This document shows positions 47,902 through 59,965 of a DNA stretch of 64,000 nt, in pieces; positions within the stretch are counted from its first letter, which is position 1; the number at the start of each line of letters is the position of its first letter. This DNA is from Macquaria australasica (Eukaryota > Chordata > Actinopteri > Centrarchiformes > Percichthyidae). Location of the stretch: positions 1,091,001 through 1,155,000 of the forward strand of contig SEMN01000033.1 in assembly GCA_005408345.1 (NCBI GenBank). Reading direction: 5' to 3'. The position numbers and the translations under genes are program-made. Under the pieces are notes generated by a model. It saw only the letters and a program-made list of their open reading frames with translations. It was not told the origin of the DNA and made no database searches.

Positions 47902-48052
47902 CAATGAGCTCCTTGTTCCTGATGTCAAGGGCCATATTTCTGAGAGCGGTGGCCACGGCACACACCACCTTGTCGTTGTCTATCCTCAGTAACTCCACCA
48001 GGATGGGAAGGCCTTTCTCTTTACGCACAGCAGCCCGGATGTACACCGACCA
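47902..48052 (-). CDS. ctnnd2: ctnnd2 exon, Arm repeat WSVYIRAAVRKEKG
   Basis: 151-bp exon encoding WSVYIRAAVRKEKGLPILVE, LLRIDNDKVVCAVATALRNM and ALDIRNKELI plus the first base of Gly (residues 159-208). It forms Arm-repeat helices typical of p120-family catenins, with RKEKGLPILVELL and VATALRNMALD as hallmark segments. Only conservative changes separate it from human (K for R after DND, I for V before RNKEL). The acceptor is CCCTGTCAG in phase 0 and the donor TTG|GTGAGT in phase 1. Confidence 0.97.
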
Positions 48053-50890
48053 CTGACAGGGAGAAATAAGGGAGAAGAGAGTTAAACAGCAGCAACTGGC
48101 CACAATGGAGGGTGTGTGTGTGTGTGTTTATGGTTAAGGACCTACACTCAGGATTTGAAATTAAAGTAAGGCCAAACTGTAATATAACACAAAGACACAA
48201 ACAAAAATTTAAAAAATGCATGAAATAATAATAAAAAAGCAATCCCATGGTGCATTTGTGGTGGCAAAGCACAGGAAGACTGTAGGAGTTTTGTGACAAC
48301 TTTTGTGACAAAGAATGAAAGAAGAATGAAAGAAAATCTCAAATTTTACAACCTAGATTTTACTTCTCTAGTTTTGTTCATCATTCCTAATGGCTGTGAT
48401 AACAATCCACTTCTTGAATGAGATAATGGGGATACGAGGCTTCCACTTGAGACAGCAATTACAATTGTGCTCACACAGCATGGCAAACAAAAGACAGGGT
48501 ATGGCAACAATACCAAAAACTATCCATCTTACTTGCTAGTGACGCTATGCTTGTTTGGTTCTCCTTACTATGAACACACTGTGGTGCAGTGTGTGATTGG
48601 TTATTTTCAATCCATGCATTTTTATTCTCCCGCTGTCTAATTGTCACTATGCTGACTATTTTATTTTTTACTTTTTTAACCAGAGACAGAGACTGTAAAT
48701 GAAGTGGTTGTGGTAGGAAAAATGGAAAAGACCCAGACAAAGCACAATGGGCGAGGTCGAGTGGGAGATGTTATATTCAGGGGCAATATGAGAGCGGCTG
48801 AGGCATTATACTGACTCACAAGTGATATACTGTAAGAGGGAGAATTATAATATTATTCAGCTTGGAGACCACGCTATCCTCCCTCAATAACTATCAAGGT
48901 ATGCTTCAATGGACTAGTTGACCCACAAGGCTGCACCACTTGAGCCGTTTAGGGTCAAGTGGTGCAGCATTGTGGGTCAACTGTAGAAGACTGGAGACGT
49001 ACTAAACAGCACCCAAGAATAGATATCAGCTAAAAATTCTGTCGAAAGAATGATTTACCTTTCCAGGGCTGTTAAGGTAATAACACAATATTGTTTTTCA
49101 TAGAGACCAAAATGGGAAAACTGTGGTTCATATAATCATTTTAGGAAATAATTCACCCTTGAAGGGAAATGATGATATGTCTAAACCAAGAGCTTAGTGA
49201 ACAGAGCATAGACTGTGCCAGCAGTACGCCAACACAGCTTCTTTGGAAACTGTTAGCAGTGGCGCAATTCTCAAAGTCAAGAGAGGGAGCTTGCTTAGAG
49301 GAGACACAACAAAGCATGCACGCACGCACGCACACACATGCAGTAAGGCTCCAAAATAGAAAATGTGATTTCCTGAAGACCACCTGCCCCCATCATTTCC
49401 TCCTTCTCCCTTGTCTTTCTATAGCCTCCTCTTCCATTTCCCTCTTGCTCTGTTTCTCTGTCCATTCCACTATCAATGGAAATACTTACAAAACTAAAAT
49501 CAGATACACACACCTCCCACACACATTTAGAGGACCGCAGAGACATCCCTCTCAACCTCTGTCACTCCCTCTTGAGTTCATGTTTTCACAGCAAAAGTAA
49601 TGCAGCCTTTTGACTGAGCATTTTTTGACCACATAACATTTCCTTCAACATTCCCAGATAGCCTATTTACAACCAACAAGGTCTGATGCAGTTTTATGAT
49701 TCCAAGGTCATTCCTAGGTTACGCCCTCACACTTTCTGCCTTTTACCCTTATATAGACCTCCCTCAAGGCTAAAGCTGCCCTAACCAGTACTCTCCAATA
49801 TGACTGCATGACTCATACATTATTACCATCTAGCTGCTTCCATCAGTCAGCTGCTGCTGAACCCTGCCTCTACTCCCTGGTGTGTTCAGGCTCGGAGCCC
49901 TTACATTATTACACATATTGCATTGCTACCGAACAATATTATATACTATAGGACACATAAAAACATGGGATTGTGCTCAAAATATTTCAAAGTCAGCAGG
50001 ATGGTGAAGTGAGCAAATGGAACATGATTCCAACTGATGCATTTTGAATTGTTTATCTTCTGCGCTGTGGCATTTACTGCAACCAAATCAGCCTTTGGAT
50101 TTTAATAAAGACTGAACTGAACTTTAACCAGATGATCAGGGTTACAAAAAAATGTTTGCGCACACCGAACCCGCCTTAGTGTCCTTGTTGATATTAATCC
50201 CTTGTTTGAATTTCAGCAGATATTTCCCCGTCATGAAAATACATTTATTACTCAGCAATGCCATTCTGATTCTGATTTACATTTGCCCCTCCTGTAAAAT
50301 TACCATCCCTCACTAAGAATCTATCCTTTTCAGTAAACAGACGTCAAACCAGCACTATGTTCTGGACTAAATCCTTTTGTGTGAATGGACAGACTACCGA
50401 TGGTACGGAGGCAGAAGACTTCTCAAGTGTTGCTACATTGTCTGGGTGTAGAGCAGCTCTTGGCTACAGGCTGTGAGAGTTTCGAAAAAAGACTTAGATA
50501 TCAGATAGGTAGCCTACACACATTTGCACAAGCAATTTGCGTACACTGTGTGTTTCTTCATTCACTGCACAGCTGAGTTAGGACAAGCTCATGATGAATC
50601 CCTTGCTTTCATACTGATGGACAATGAAATGCATATAAACACACATTTACATTTTTCAGTGTTTACCTGATGCTCTATTTAAAACCGAAGTACAATAACT
50701 GCAAGAGCAGCGTGAGCTTCAATTCAACATCACCAGTATTACAGTCACACACTCGTCAAAACACCAGTGTCTGAATGTGGTTTACAGTATATTTACATGA
50801 TTTTACTCTTGGGCTCCTACGATATCTATGTGTGACAAAGAAGCTTCAAGTGAAGAAATAACAAGTCAAACAGCTTTGGAAACAGTTTAC
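48053..50890 (-). other. ctnnd2: ctnnd2 intron (2.8 kb)
   Basis: No coding exon recognised. It contains a GT repeat (48113-48127 on plus), a nearly perfect inverted repeat (48916-48982) and a short CACG-rich stretch near 49315-49340. Confidence 0.8.
48916..48982. repeat. inverted repeat: 28-bp arms, 11-nt loop
   Basis: Left arm 48916-48943 (AGTTGACCCACAAG to CACCACTTGA) and right arm 48955-48982 (TCAAGTGGTGCAGC to GGGTCAACT) are reverse complements with one mismatch, separated by GCCGTTTAGGG. The transcript of either strand would fold into a 67-nt hairpin. No target duplication was seen. It could be a very small foldback element, a local inverted duplication, or a small hairpin RNA. Confidence 0.9.
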
Positions 50891-51064
50891 CTTCCAGCTG
50901 CCTGCAGCCAGGTTCTGCAGAGCCCCGGCTGCTCCCTCCAGGGTGTCGGGATTGGAGCATTCAGACAGCAGGGTGAGGTAGGGCTTGACAATGGTGGGGT
51001 GCCACAGCATCTGAACCCCTTTGGGGGGCTCCGCTGTGTCAGGAAAGGGGCCTACGCCATCCCA
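50891..51064 (-). CDS. ctnnd2: ctnnd2 exon, Arm repeat LTLLSECSNPDTLEGAAGAL
   Basis: 174-bp exon encoding WDGVGPFPDTAEPPKGVQML, WHPTIVKPYLTLLSECSNPD and TLEGAAGALQNLAAGSWK (residues 101-158). The first part closes the long inter-repeat loop; the LEGAAGALQNLAAGSW motif is a hallmark of p120-family Arm repeats. Both boundaries are phase 0 (acceptor TTTTCACAG, donor AAG|GTAAAC) and the length is a multiple of three, so skipping would preserve frame but delete Arm helices. Confidence 0.97.
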
Positions 51065-52076
51065 CTGTGAAAAAGGAGACAGAATGGGACGCATTTTTTT
51101 ATGGTAACTTTTATTCATGAAGAGATAGTTGAGTGAACACTGTACTCTTTTCCAGCAATGAGATTTTTTCCATTCACACAACTTCTTCACATTGTTCTTT
51201 GCCTAACACCAGGCTGAGAAGCAGTGCTTCACTGGCCTTTCTGGTTGAAAGCTTTAAGTGTGTTTCAACACTGACCACACCCAGCAGAAGTGAGCTCTGT
51301 GATGTCACAGGGTCCTGGAGTACACCTGTACATCACTGCAGCAAGGTGAGAAGTGAAATCACTGGAGGTGAGCTAAAACCAGAACGTCAGGGGGTGTTAC
51401 ACTGAACACATGTCAGCAGTGAATTTCAAAAGAGCAGAAAACACACACATTCACTCTTCCCATTTGCTTTTGGGGATTGATCAGATTCCATACCTGCAAT
51501 ATTCATGAAAGAAAGTATATCTGTGGATAAGTATACTTTATATTCTCATGTGCATGCATGTCTGAAAGCAAACTACATCTCCACCCAGTACCGGAGAGAA
51601 CCGTGATGGAAGGGAGAGGTGGGAAATGGGCAAAATACAGAAAGAAAAGAGATGCGTGTGAAAAGAGCGACTACGAGAGAATATTCCACCCTCCTACCTC
51701 TCCTCCACTACAATGGAGTCCCTTGATGTTTGAACCTCTTTGTTGAGTGGCATGCCCACACCTCTTTCACGTAGGCTTGAACCCACAACTGTCTCTCTTT
51801 CTCTCTCTCCTTTTACTTCTATTTCTTTCCTCTCCTTTCTCTCCTGCTTGCCATTTATATCTTGTCCCCTTTTCTCTCCTGTTGATTCCTCCTCTCTATC
51901 TCTCCTTCTTTCTTTCTTGCCTCCCTCTCTCCCTATTTTCTTATTTTATTTCCATCCTTCTCTCTCCAGTTCTCAGTTTTTCCTCTCCCTATCGACCTTC
52001 TCGGTTTCGCTCTACTGCTTCCCGTCCTCCTCTTGTCTCCAGGTAAACTAGGCTAGTGTGTGTCTTGAGAGGGGTG

Positions 52077-52108
<32 letters not shown>

Positions 52109-54034
52109 ATGTTTTTATCTATACATAGATTCTCTGATCATAAAATCAAAGGCTTCTTATAGTTGTAGAGGCACTACAACAAGAGGCATTAGCACTTTCA
52201 CAGTAGAGTACTTTCTGTTGCCTAGAGACATCCTACATACTTAATATTAACGTATAATGTTAATTTCTAAAATTCTCTTAAGCATATACAAAATACATTT
52301 TCAAATGTATTTGCTCTTATTTTTTAAAAGGTGAATTCCATACTGTCCATACATACTTTTAACTAATATATCACTTTTATATCCTGTATCTGCATGGTTA
52401 GCAATCGTAAAGCTGCCGCTTAAGCATTATTATCTATTTATCAAGTGATAACTCTAGACGCTCTGCCATCTTTGCTGTAGTTGTAGGGCAACAATGTGAA
52501 ATGTCACAGATTTAAAAGACACTTTTAAAACACTGTAATTTCATTAAGATTTCACTTGTGTTATTTCTGAAGTTATAGTGTTTGCTTAAAGAATTCTCAA
52601 GAGACAGCTGAATATCTTGAAACAAAGCAAATTCGTAGAATATTCCTGTGTGCAAAAAACCTGTGTGTGTGTTCCATTAGGAGTGTTTAGGTCCAGTTCA
52701 GGCTCCCGTGCTGCTCCTTGGCCTTGCTGCCTGATCCTCTAATAAATGATTAAGGAGACTACATTACAGTCTAACTGCCTGTGTCTCCCTCTCCCTCACT
52801 CAGTCTCTGGGTTCCTCCTACTTGGTCCTGTCTGCATCCAGCTCTGCCCGTCCTACTGTCTATTCCTCAATGTGTACCAAAAATACGTGTATATATATAC
52901 ACAGGAAATTCAAACACACACATACACTAGAGTTCTTCTATTTGACCCAAATCGATCATCAGTATTTGCCATTTTGTTGTGTAAAGCTTTGGGCTTGGGT
53001 GGTTATTTTCAAATGTAATTTATTAAGATTTGCTCTTTTCCTTTCTCTTCTCTCTCTGTTTCAAGAAGATACACGATGCCCATTGGGAAGAGGGAAAGAG
53101 ACACAGTGTAGCCAATGTGTGCATTAGCCTGGAGAGCCAATGGTCATTAATGTATGAAATCAAGCAAAAAGATAGCTCTGGCTCTCGGGTTTGGGTCTTA
53201 AGGACGCAAGTACGTGTCTCGGTTTTGGGCCCATGGACAATTCTAACATACACGCTCACACTCTAGTCTAAGAGTTCTATAGCGCTTTTGATTTCATGTA
53301 ACCTGAGGTATTGTCCATGGAGCGTCCACCTCTACCTTAGCAGCTTGAAAAAAGCATAAAAGAGTAGACACCAGGGAAGAGAAAGAGTTAAAAAAACCCA
53401 ACTGAGAATAGTGAAGTTTTCAATGAAAAAAGTTAAGGTTAAAAAGTTTCAAATATATAAAAAGGGGCTCATGAGCCAATATGTTATAAAAGAAGCTGAC
53501 GCTTTTCAACTCAGCTTGCAGAATATTCTGTGATTTCCATCCCTGTTTTCCATTATTTACCACACGTCCCTGTTGAAGGCACAACTGCCTCAACCATACA
53601 CACACTGTGTTCCTGCTTCTTTATGAAAGCTGTCTACTTCTACTTTATGCACCCACGTGTATATATACAGATAGGGGACAAATGAAAGTAAAAACCTGAA
53701 TAAATAAGTGGAGAAACACAACAAATGCAGATGCTTCCATTCAAGGCACGGGGTCACTGAATACTTTGGGTATTAAAATGATGTGAATTATATGCTATGG
53801 CTTTTGCAGTCACCTGATCTCAACTCAATCTCACCAATCAAATCGACTGGTGTGAGTACCACAGACTTGCGGAATCTATGCCAAGGAGCACTGAAGCTAT
53901 TCTAGTGGCCCAGCACCGACACTTTCTATTGTTTTTTAAAAACTTCAACGGAATGATTGTAGACACACATTTTCATCCATCTATATCTCCATTATTTCAT
54001 TGCCCTCATCATCCCCCATTATGTCTGTCCTTAC
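51065..54034 (-). other. ctnnd2: ctnnd2 intron (3.0 kb)
   Basis: No coding exon recognised. It contains a pyrimidine-rich tract (51790-52045) and a GT repeat (52078-52106), and otherwise unique sequence. Confidence 0.8.
51790..52045 (+). repeat. polypyrimidine tract
   Basis: About 250 bp of C/T-rich sequence (CTCTCTCC, TTTCTTTC motifs) on plus, purine-rich in the ctnnd2 transcript, followed by a GT repeat at 52078-52106. Confidence 0.8.
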
Positions 54035-54217
54035 CTGATCGGCTCCCTTCTTTTTCTTCTTCTTCTTGCCCCAGCAGCCGGAGCTCTCTCCGTCGCGGCC
54101 GTTGGCATCACATAGCAGGCCATCCAGCTCCTCCAACCCCCCCTGCTGGCCGTGGGACGTCTCGGCAGCCAAGCGGTATGACAGGTTCCTCAGGATGCAA
54201 ACACAGTTCTCTACAGT
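54035..54217 (-). CDS. ctnnd2: ctnnd2 exon, Arm repeat and polylysine loop
   Basis: 183-bp exon encoding TVENCVCILRNLSYRLAAET, an acidic/Gly loop (GLEELDGLLCDANGRDGESS) and GCWGKKKKKKKGADQ (residues 40-100). VENCVCILRNLSYR is the conserved Arm helix of the family; the basic loop with seven lysines is conserved in delta-catenin and lies in the long insert typical of p120-family Arm domains, where basic residues serve nuclear targeting or lipid/Rho-family contacts in relatives. Both boundaries are phase 0 (acceptor TTATCTCCAG, donor CAG|GTAAGG), so the 61-residue exon is frame-neutral if skipped. Confidence 0.97.
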
Positions 54218-56980
54218 CTGGAGATAAAGAGAGTCGGCATTGATAAGAGATGAAGTGAGGTAAGAGGGAAGAGAGGTTGGGGAAGAAGGAAGAGGAGATG
54301 AAAAAGGAGAGATATAAATGAATAAAGTGAGAAAGCTGAGGTGGGAGATTTGCGTTTGACGCCATTTAATGAAACATCTCGCTTGAAAACACAGAGCAAA
54401 CTCAAAGTCAAAGCATGCTAATAAAAACCGCCCACACTCACACTTTTACACTAACGGCCTTCCACCCCCACCCACGAGCCAGACAGACGGAGAGAGTGAG
54501 AGACAGAGAGAGAGACCGGGAGAGAGAGGAAAGAAGAAAGATAATCTCATAGGTAATACACTTTTGTATTTTGTTAGCTCTGACTTTGAAATGAGATTAG
54601 AAGAAACTCAGGTAAATGAGGAAAAATGACAAGCCCAATATATTGTATCACACCCCATTAAACACCAAGTTTAGAGGCAAACCCGCCAGCCGAGGACTGT
54701 GCGAGTGTCTGAATGCGAGCACACTAATTCTTACAGTGTATGTTGTCTATGCTTAAGTGTGTGCTTTCACCGCGCGTGTGTACTCGCATGCGTGTGTTTA
54801 GTATCACTAAGAAAGTGGAGTCATGGAGTCAACAGAGTGGAAATTAATAAAGACAAATCATCAATCTTCTCTCTGTCTGACCGTTGGTTTACACAAAAAC
54901 AACTAAGGAGTGTAATTGAACAGCCTCAAGAGATGCAGCAAACAAAACAATGTCTCACTCCAGTGAGCTGCAGTCATATTTGAAATTCTATTCACATGCT
55001 ATTATAAAATGATCTAGGAGAAATTACATTTTATTTACAATTTACTTTGACATTTCATATTTCGATCTGCTATTTCACATTTACTTAGTACCCTGTTCTT
55101 TCCGGCTGCATTTAGGGGATAAAAAGACTCTTGGTTTTAAAATGATTACATGGTACTTCTGGTCTCCACAGGAAAGTCAAAGGTCGGGGTCAGTTACCAA
55201 AACAGCAGCCCTACGACAGAAAGTCCACTCTTAAAAATGTCTACAAAACAAACTAATACAAGAACACAGCCATTTCTGTATTTCAGGTTTTGTCTGTATG
55301 ACCTTGTACTTCTTTTCACACTGCTTTTAGAATCGGCTTGTCCATAACACTCTTCTGGGACACTAGACTACATACATTAATGGACTAGCAATAAACTTCT
55401 CCCTGCAGTGACAACGACATTTAATGCAAGCTGTTAAATATCAACATCATATAATCTATGAAATGTCAGCATTATATTTGTTGTGTATGTAGAATGATGT
55501 GCTTAGTCTATTAGGTCTTGCATCATCAGTTTAAATTACTGTATCAGTTAAGTTAATTGGCTCTTAGCTGTGTGATAACACATACTGTGAAACCTGTTTA
55601 AATGTCTCTAAAACTTCCTCACAGCATAATAGCAGTGATCTGTAGATTGTGCGTAATGGGACAATCGACTATAAAACATAATTGTCACTTTACATATAGT
55701 GAATACTCCTCTGAGCTTGTGCATTTCTGTCTGGATTTGTGAACATGAAAGGCAAAGAGGAGAGAGCTGAGACAGTCTTGATCAAAAAACGCAAAGCCTA
55801 GAGAATCCTAGGAGTGATGGTGAGGGGGATTTTTGTGAGAGCACTAATGCAGACGCAACTGATTACACAAGTATATGTGCACATGAACTGGTAGATAATC
55901 AGTTAGAATGTTACTTGAACAACCTCAGCTTGTGTTTCTTAATAATTTCTGCTTTCTTGTTTTAGGAGGCTGATGATACAAATACATTATTTTTTAAATA
56001 ATCTGCACAAAGTATTGGTAAAGTGGAGCTACTAGACATTAATTATATGTTGTTGACTCCTTGAGACATATTTTCTTGTAAGTATTTTTAATGAGTAGAC
56101 AGTGTGAGGAGGAGGTAGTCTGGGCGAAGCAGGTGTGCAAAAAAGAAGAACAGGGTTCAAAATGAGCATGTACTAATGTACGTCGCTATTTCAACAGTGA
56201 CCTCTTGCAGGTTCACCTGCCAATCAGTCTTTGTTACTGTGGCGACAGCAGTACTCCTCTGGTGACTGCAGTCAGACGGTGAAGAGGGGCTGGCGGTTAA
56301 GCAGTGATTAAGGATAGCCATTTAGAGAGGCCAGGAAATGGGGAGACCTTGAGAAGTCAGCCATCCACAACACTGTTTATGTAGTATTGACTGGCCCCCA
56401 CATACTGTGTCATGAACACACATACACACTCCACGCCAACATGAACATGTCCTCACACAGAAAAACAAAGTGAACATAAACCCACTCAACTTTGACTACT
56501 GGCAGCACTAAACTGGCAACAAGAAGTGCTGCAACACTTTGAATTTGAGAGCTTTAATTTGCCCTAAATAAGACATGTTGATGAACTGCACGCTCCTTAA
56601 AAACTAAAATTCTTCTTCCTTGTGGCTGCTGGCAATGAAAGAAAGCTCAGCCATTGTTTTTTTTTTTTTTATTATTATTTCTCACCTCCTGTGCAATGAA
56701 AAGACTTCACCAGTTTGTCTCTAAAAGAAAGGCAAAGAGACACTTTCTCTCATGCAGCCCAACTTCATGATTTAGTTTGAAATTAGACATTTATTGTAGA
56801 TAATCTTGCCTAGTGTGGTTTAAATACAAAGCACAATGGATGGAGGTGGAAAGACAAATAAGAGCATGAATGAATTTATGCAGGCACAGTCATGCAAATT
56901 ATATAAACACAAGCTACTGTGTTTAGTCACACATGCACACACACACACACACACACATACACACACACACACACACACAC
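54218..56980 (-). other. ctnnd2: ctnnd2 intron (2.8 kb)
   Basis: No coding exon recognised. A GA-rich stretch lies at 54480-54540, and a CA repeat (56936-56980) forms the start of the intron in transcript sense. Confidence 0.8.
56936..56980 (+). repeat. (CA)n at donor of ctnnd2 exon
   Basis: CA repeat with one CATAC interruption on plus. In the transcript the donor AAG|GTGTGT is the first unit of the (GU)n tract. Confidence 0.95.
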
Positions 56981-57098
56981 CTTGCTGTCGATCTCGCTGC
57001 TGCCCAGAGAGGTCTGAATGACGTAGAGCAGAGCATCTGTCAGGCCGTCACACTCCCTCATCCTTCGTCTCGCCTCCTCACCTGCGGAGCTTACATTC
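56981..57098 (-). CDS. ctnnd2: ctnnd2 exon, Arm repeat NVSSAGEEARRRMRECDGL
   Basis: 118-bp exon, the most upstream ctnnd2 exon in the window. It supplies the last base of an Arg codon (AG|G) and encodes NVSSAGEEARRRMRECDGLT, DALLYVIQTSLGSSEIDSK (residues 1-39). The SSAGEEARRRMRECDGLVDALLY-type block is one of the strongest signatures of p120-family catenins. The acceptor is TTTTGCAG preceded by a GT repeat (57105-57121 as CA on plus); the donor is embedded in a GT repeat and departs from the GTAAGT/GTGAGT consensus. Skipping would shift the frame, so any inclusion failure would be a null-type transcript. The preceding exon is beyond 64000 or unrecognised. Confidence 0.97.
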
Positions 57099-58280
57099 CT
57101 GCAAAACACACACACACACACAGAGGAAGAACGCTGGTCAGAGGATGTGTCTGTGTCTGTGTGTTTGCCAAATAGAAAGAGAAAAAAACAAATGGGGGAC
57201 AGAAAAAGAGTTGGTGAGGATAGAGAAGATAAGACAGGAAGACAGATGAAAGAAAAAAAGAAAGCTGGTAACGAGGGGTGTAGAAAGATGGAGGAAGAGA
57301 GAAGGAGAGAGAGAGAAAGAGAGTGTGAGTGAGAGACAGATACCGGGGAACCTGGCAGCTCTCCCTAAACTAAACAATTGAAAAGGGAACATTAAAATTC
57401 TGGATACATCTCAATCTCTGCCCCGAAGGCTCGCTTCAATTTAAAGCACTTGACTTGAGTCCAAAAAAAAAAGAAAAGGAAAAAAAAAAGCTGCTTTAGT
57501 CAGACAGTTGGTGCCTGAACTTCACAGCCAACACTCACACCAACGCTGCTTTGATAATTTGACAATATTGTTCCATTTATTATTAGCAGCTTTCCCAATA
57601 TGATGCACAGAAATAATGAATAGAATTGTAATTGAACTGGAGGTACAGGTGGGTGGTGTTGGGTTGGATTTGTTTGGGTTTCAACATGGAGCTGTTTGTG
57701 ATACAGATACACTCAGTACCAGACACTGACTCATTTGCCTGTGTCAATAAAATAAATATGAAACTGAGGTGTGTAGCATGAGCTAGATTGAATATTGTAT
57801 TTCCCTTAGAAATCCCTGTTGCAGCTGAATCCATATGAGAAAAAGCAATAAGCAACTAACACTTTCACTCTGATATATACGTCAATAAACGTATGAACAC
57901 GCATAATGAATTACTGTATATAATACACCCAAAATGCTTTACGACTTTGCCTATAAGAAGATATAATGTATATGTAACTTCCAAAATTACAAGGTTTATG
58001 TTATAATGTTATAATGTTAAGGTCACTCAACATTACCCATTGACCAGAGCATAACAATGCTTACGCTGCAGCGACTAGAGGGATAAATTATACTTTACAT
58101 GAACACTAACTGGATATAATTAGGATAGTCAGTGTGTGACAGTGTTACTACTAATGAAATATGACCAAAAAACTGGGAAATAGTTATACATATTTTAAAT
58201 TGATTAACAACTTGGAAGGGAGCTGTGTCAGAAAGAGGAGAAGAGATTATTTTGTCAAACTGTACTTTTACTTTTTGTGC

Positions 58281-58618
58281 GTTTACATTAGGGCTGAACG
58301 ATAAAAAAAAATCATATTGTGATTATTTTGACAGATATTGCGAGCATGATATGAGTCACAATTTTAGTGGGAATGGTAATTTTTGATTACGTGATTTTTG
58401 CCGGAGTCTGTACCAAACAAGCATGTTCCCTTACGTCTGGAGAATATGATTTGTAGGCTGGGGCATCTCTGTAGCACCACAATGCTTCATGTATAATGGT
58501 ATGTTGTGATACAGTTTACCTTTATCAAAAAATTGCAGCTCCTACGATTTGGATATTGCACCTGGCCACATTGCGATTTCGCTAATATTTCGATTAATTG
58601 TTCAGTCCTAGTTTACAT
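58281..58618 (+). mobile_element. hAT-like MITE with perfect 8-bp target duplication
   Basis: The element at 58289-58610 (322 bp) starts TAGGGCTGAACGAT and ends ATTGTTCAGTCCTA, whose reverse complement TAGGACTGAACAAT matches at 12 of 14 positions. It is flanked on both sides by GTTTACAT (58281-58288 and 58611-58618), a perfect 8-bp target site duplication. Terminal TAGGG-type repeats, 8-bp duplications and a noncoding AT-rich interior with GCGATT motifs are typical of nonautonomous hAT elements in teleosts. No transposase is encoded, so it must have moved in trans. Confidence 0.9.
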
Positions 58619-59948
58619 GGTGCTATGAAGACAAAATTACAGGCAGGTTTGTAATCAAAACACAGGCAACTTCACACACAGCTTTTTTCTAAGAAGTTCC
58701 TGAAGTTAATTTTCCAAAAACAGCTTAATACATTCAGTCAATCTCTTGCTCAAAAATAGCATTCACTGAAAACAAAAAAACATTAGACATGTTTCTAAGT
58801 GAGTGTAGAACATGTCTCTGTGTGTATCATGCTGCAGACAGCCTTTAGGGAAATCAATGTTAGAGCCATAACAAGAACAGTGTAGTATGCGTGTGTCTGT
58901 CCATGTGTAAATACCCAAGAGACAAATGTATACATGCAGTCTTAAAAACACTTTGTCACAACCACTCAATACATTTCCTCAGCAAAGCCACAATCTGCAA
59001 AATCAATCCCCGTCAATTCAGTTTAAAGTGCCGATGGAAGGAGACAGTGATGCCTTGTTATATTATACAATATTGTCACTATTAGTGTAGTGATAGTTGT
59101 AGTGGATGAGTGCGTAGTGTTTTTGAGGTTATTTACTACAGTACATCCTCTGGTGGCCATATTGAAAGGCAAATTGTTGTTGAGCATGACCATGAACAGC
59201 TGATTGTGATTTTATAACTACTTGGCTGTCTTATTTCTGTGCTGCTTTTGACTGAGAATGGATCAGTTTGTCATTGTGAGACCAAATCTGACTTTGTGTT
59301 TAGATAAGGTCTACTTGTCTAACTTTCTAAACACTTTATCCAGAGTAAACACAACTATGAGCTTTGATGGGATTTGCACAGGGGCAAATATGTGGCTTGT
59401 AGCTGTATTTTAACATTAACAAACCACAAAGCTGTTTCTTGAGGTTGAGTCTTAAAAAAGGGACCATGGAGAAAGACTAGGCAACAACACACTAAGTTAT
59501 GACAAATATGTCATGTCATCATACCATGCCATTATGGCAACTGTGTGAATGTACAGCCATGGCTTTTATGGTTTTTATATCTCTATTTATTGGCTGGTTG
59601 TTACACACTGAACCTTTATTTCAGAACAATACTGCAATGAACCCTCCATTATGCTGTCGTGCTGATAAGGGGAAATGGGTGCAGACAAGTGGCAAAACAG
59701 AGAGCAAGAAATCAAAAGAATTAGCAAACCAATTACTGAAGTTTGGTAACATGAGTTACATCTTTCTTTAAAGGTGAAATGTCAAAAAGACAGACAATAG
59801 AGACAGACAATAGAGGTGTGAACGAGGAGACAATGTGATGGTATGAATGAATAAGTTCATCCATCCCATTGGCATAATAAAGAGATCACAGCTGTTTCAC
59901 CAGTCTATGAGATGAGGTCAATCATTTATTGTACTGATGAGAAAGAGA

Positions 59949-59965
59949 GGGGGGGGGGGGGGGGG
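59949..59965 (+). repeat. poly(G) run
   Basis: Seventeen consecutive G residues followed by a CA repeat. Long G runs are rare and prone to slippage and sequencing error. Confidence 0.9.
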
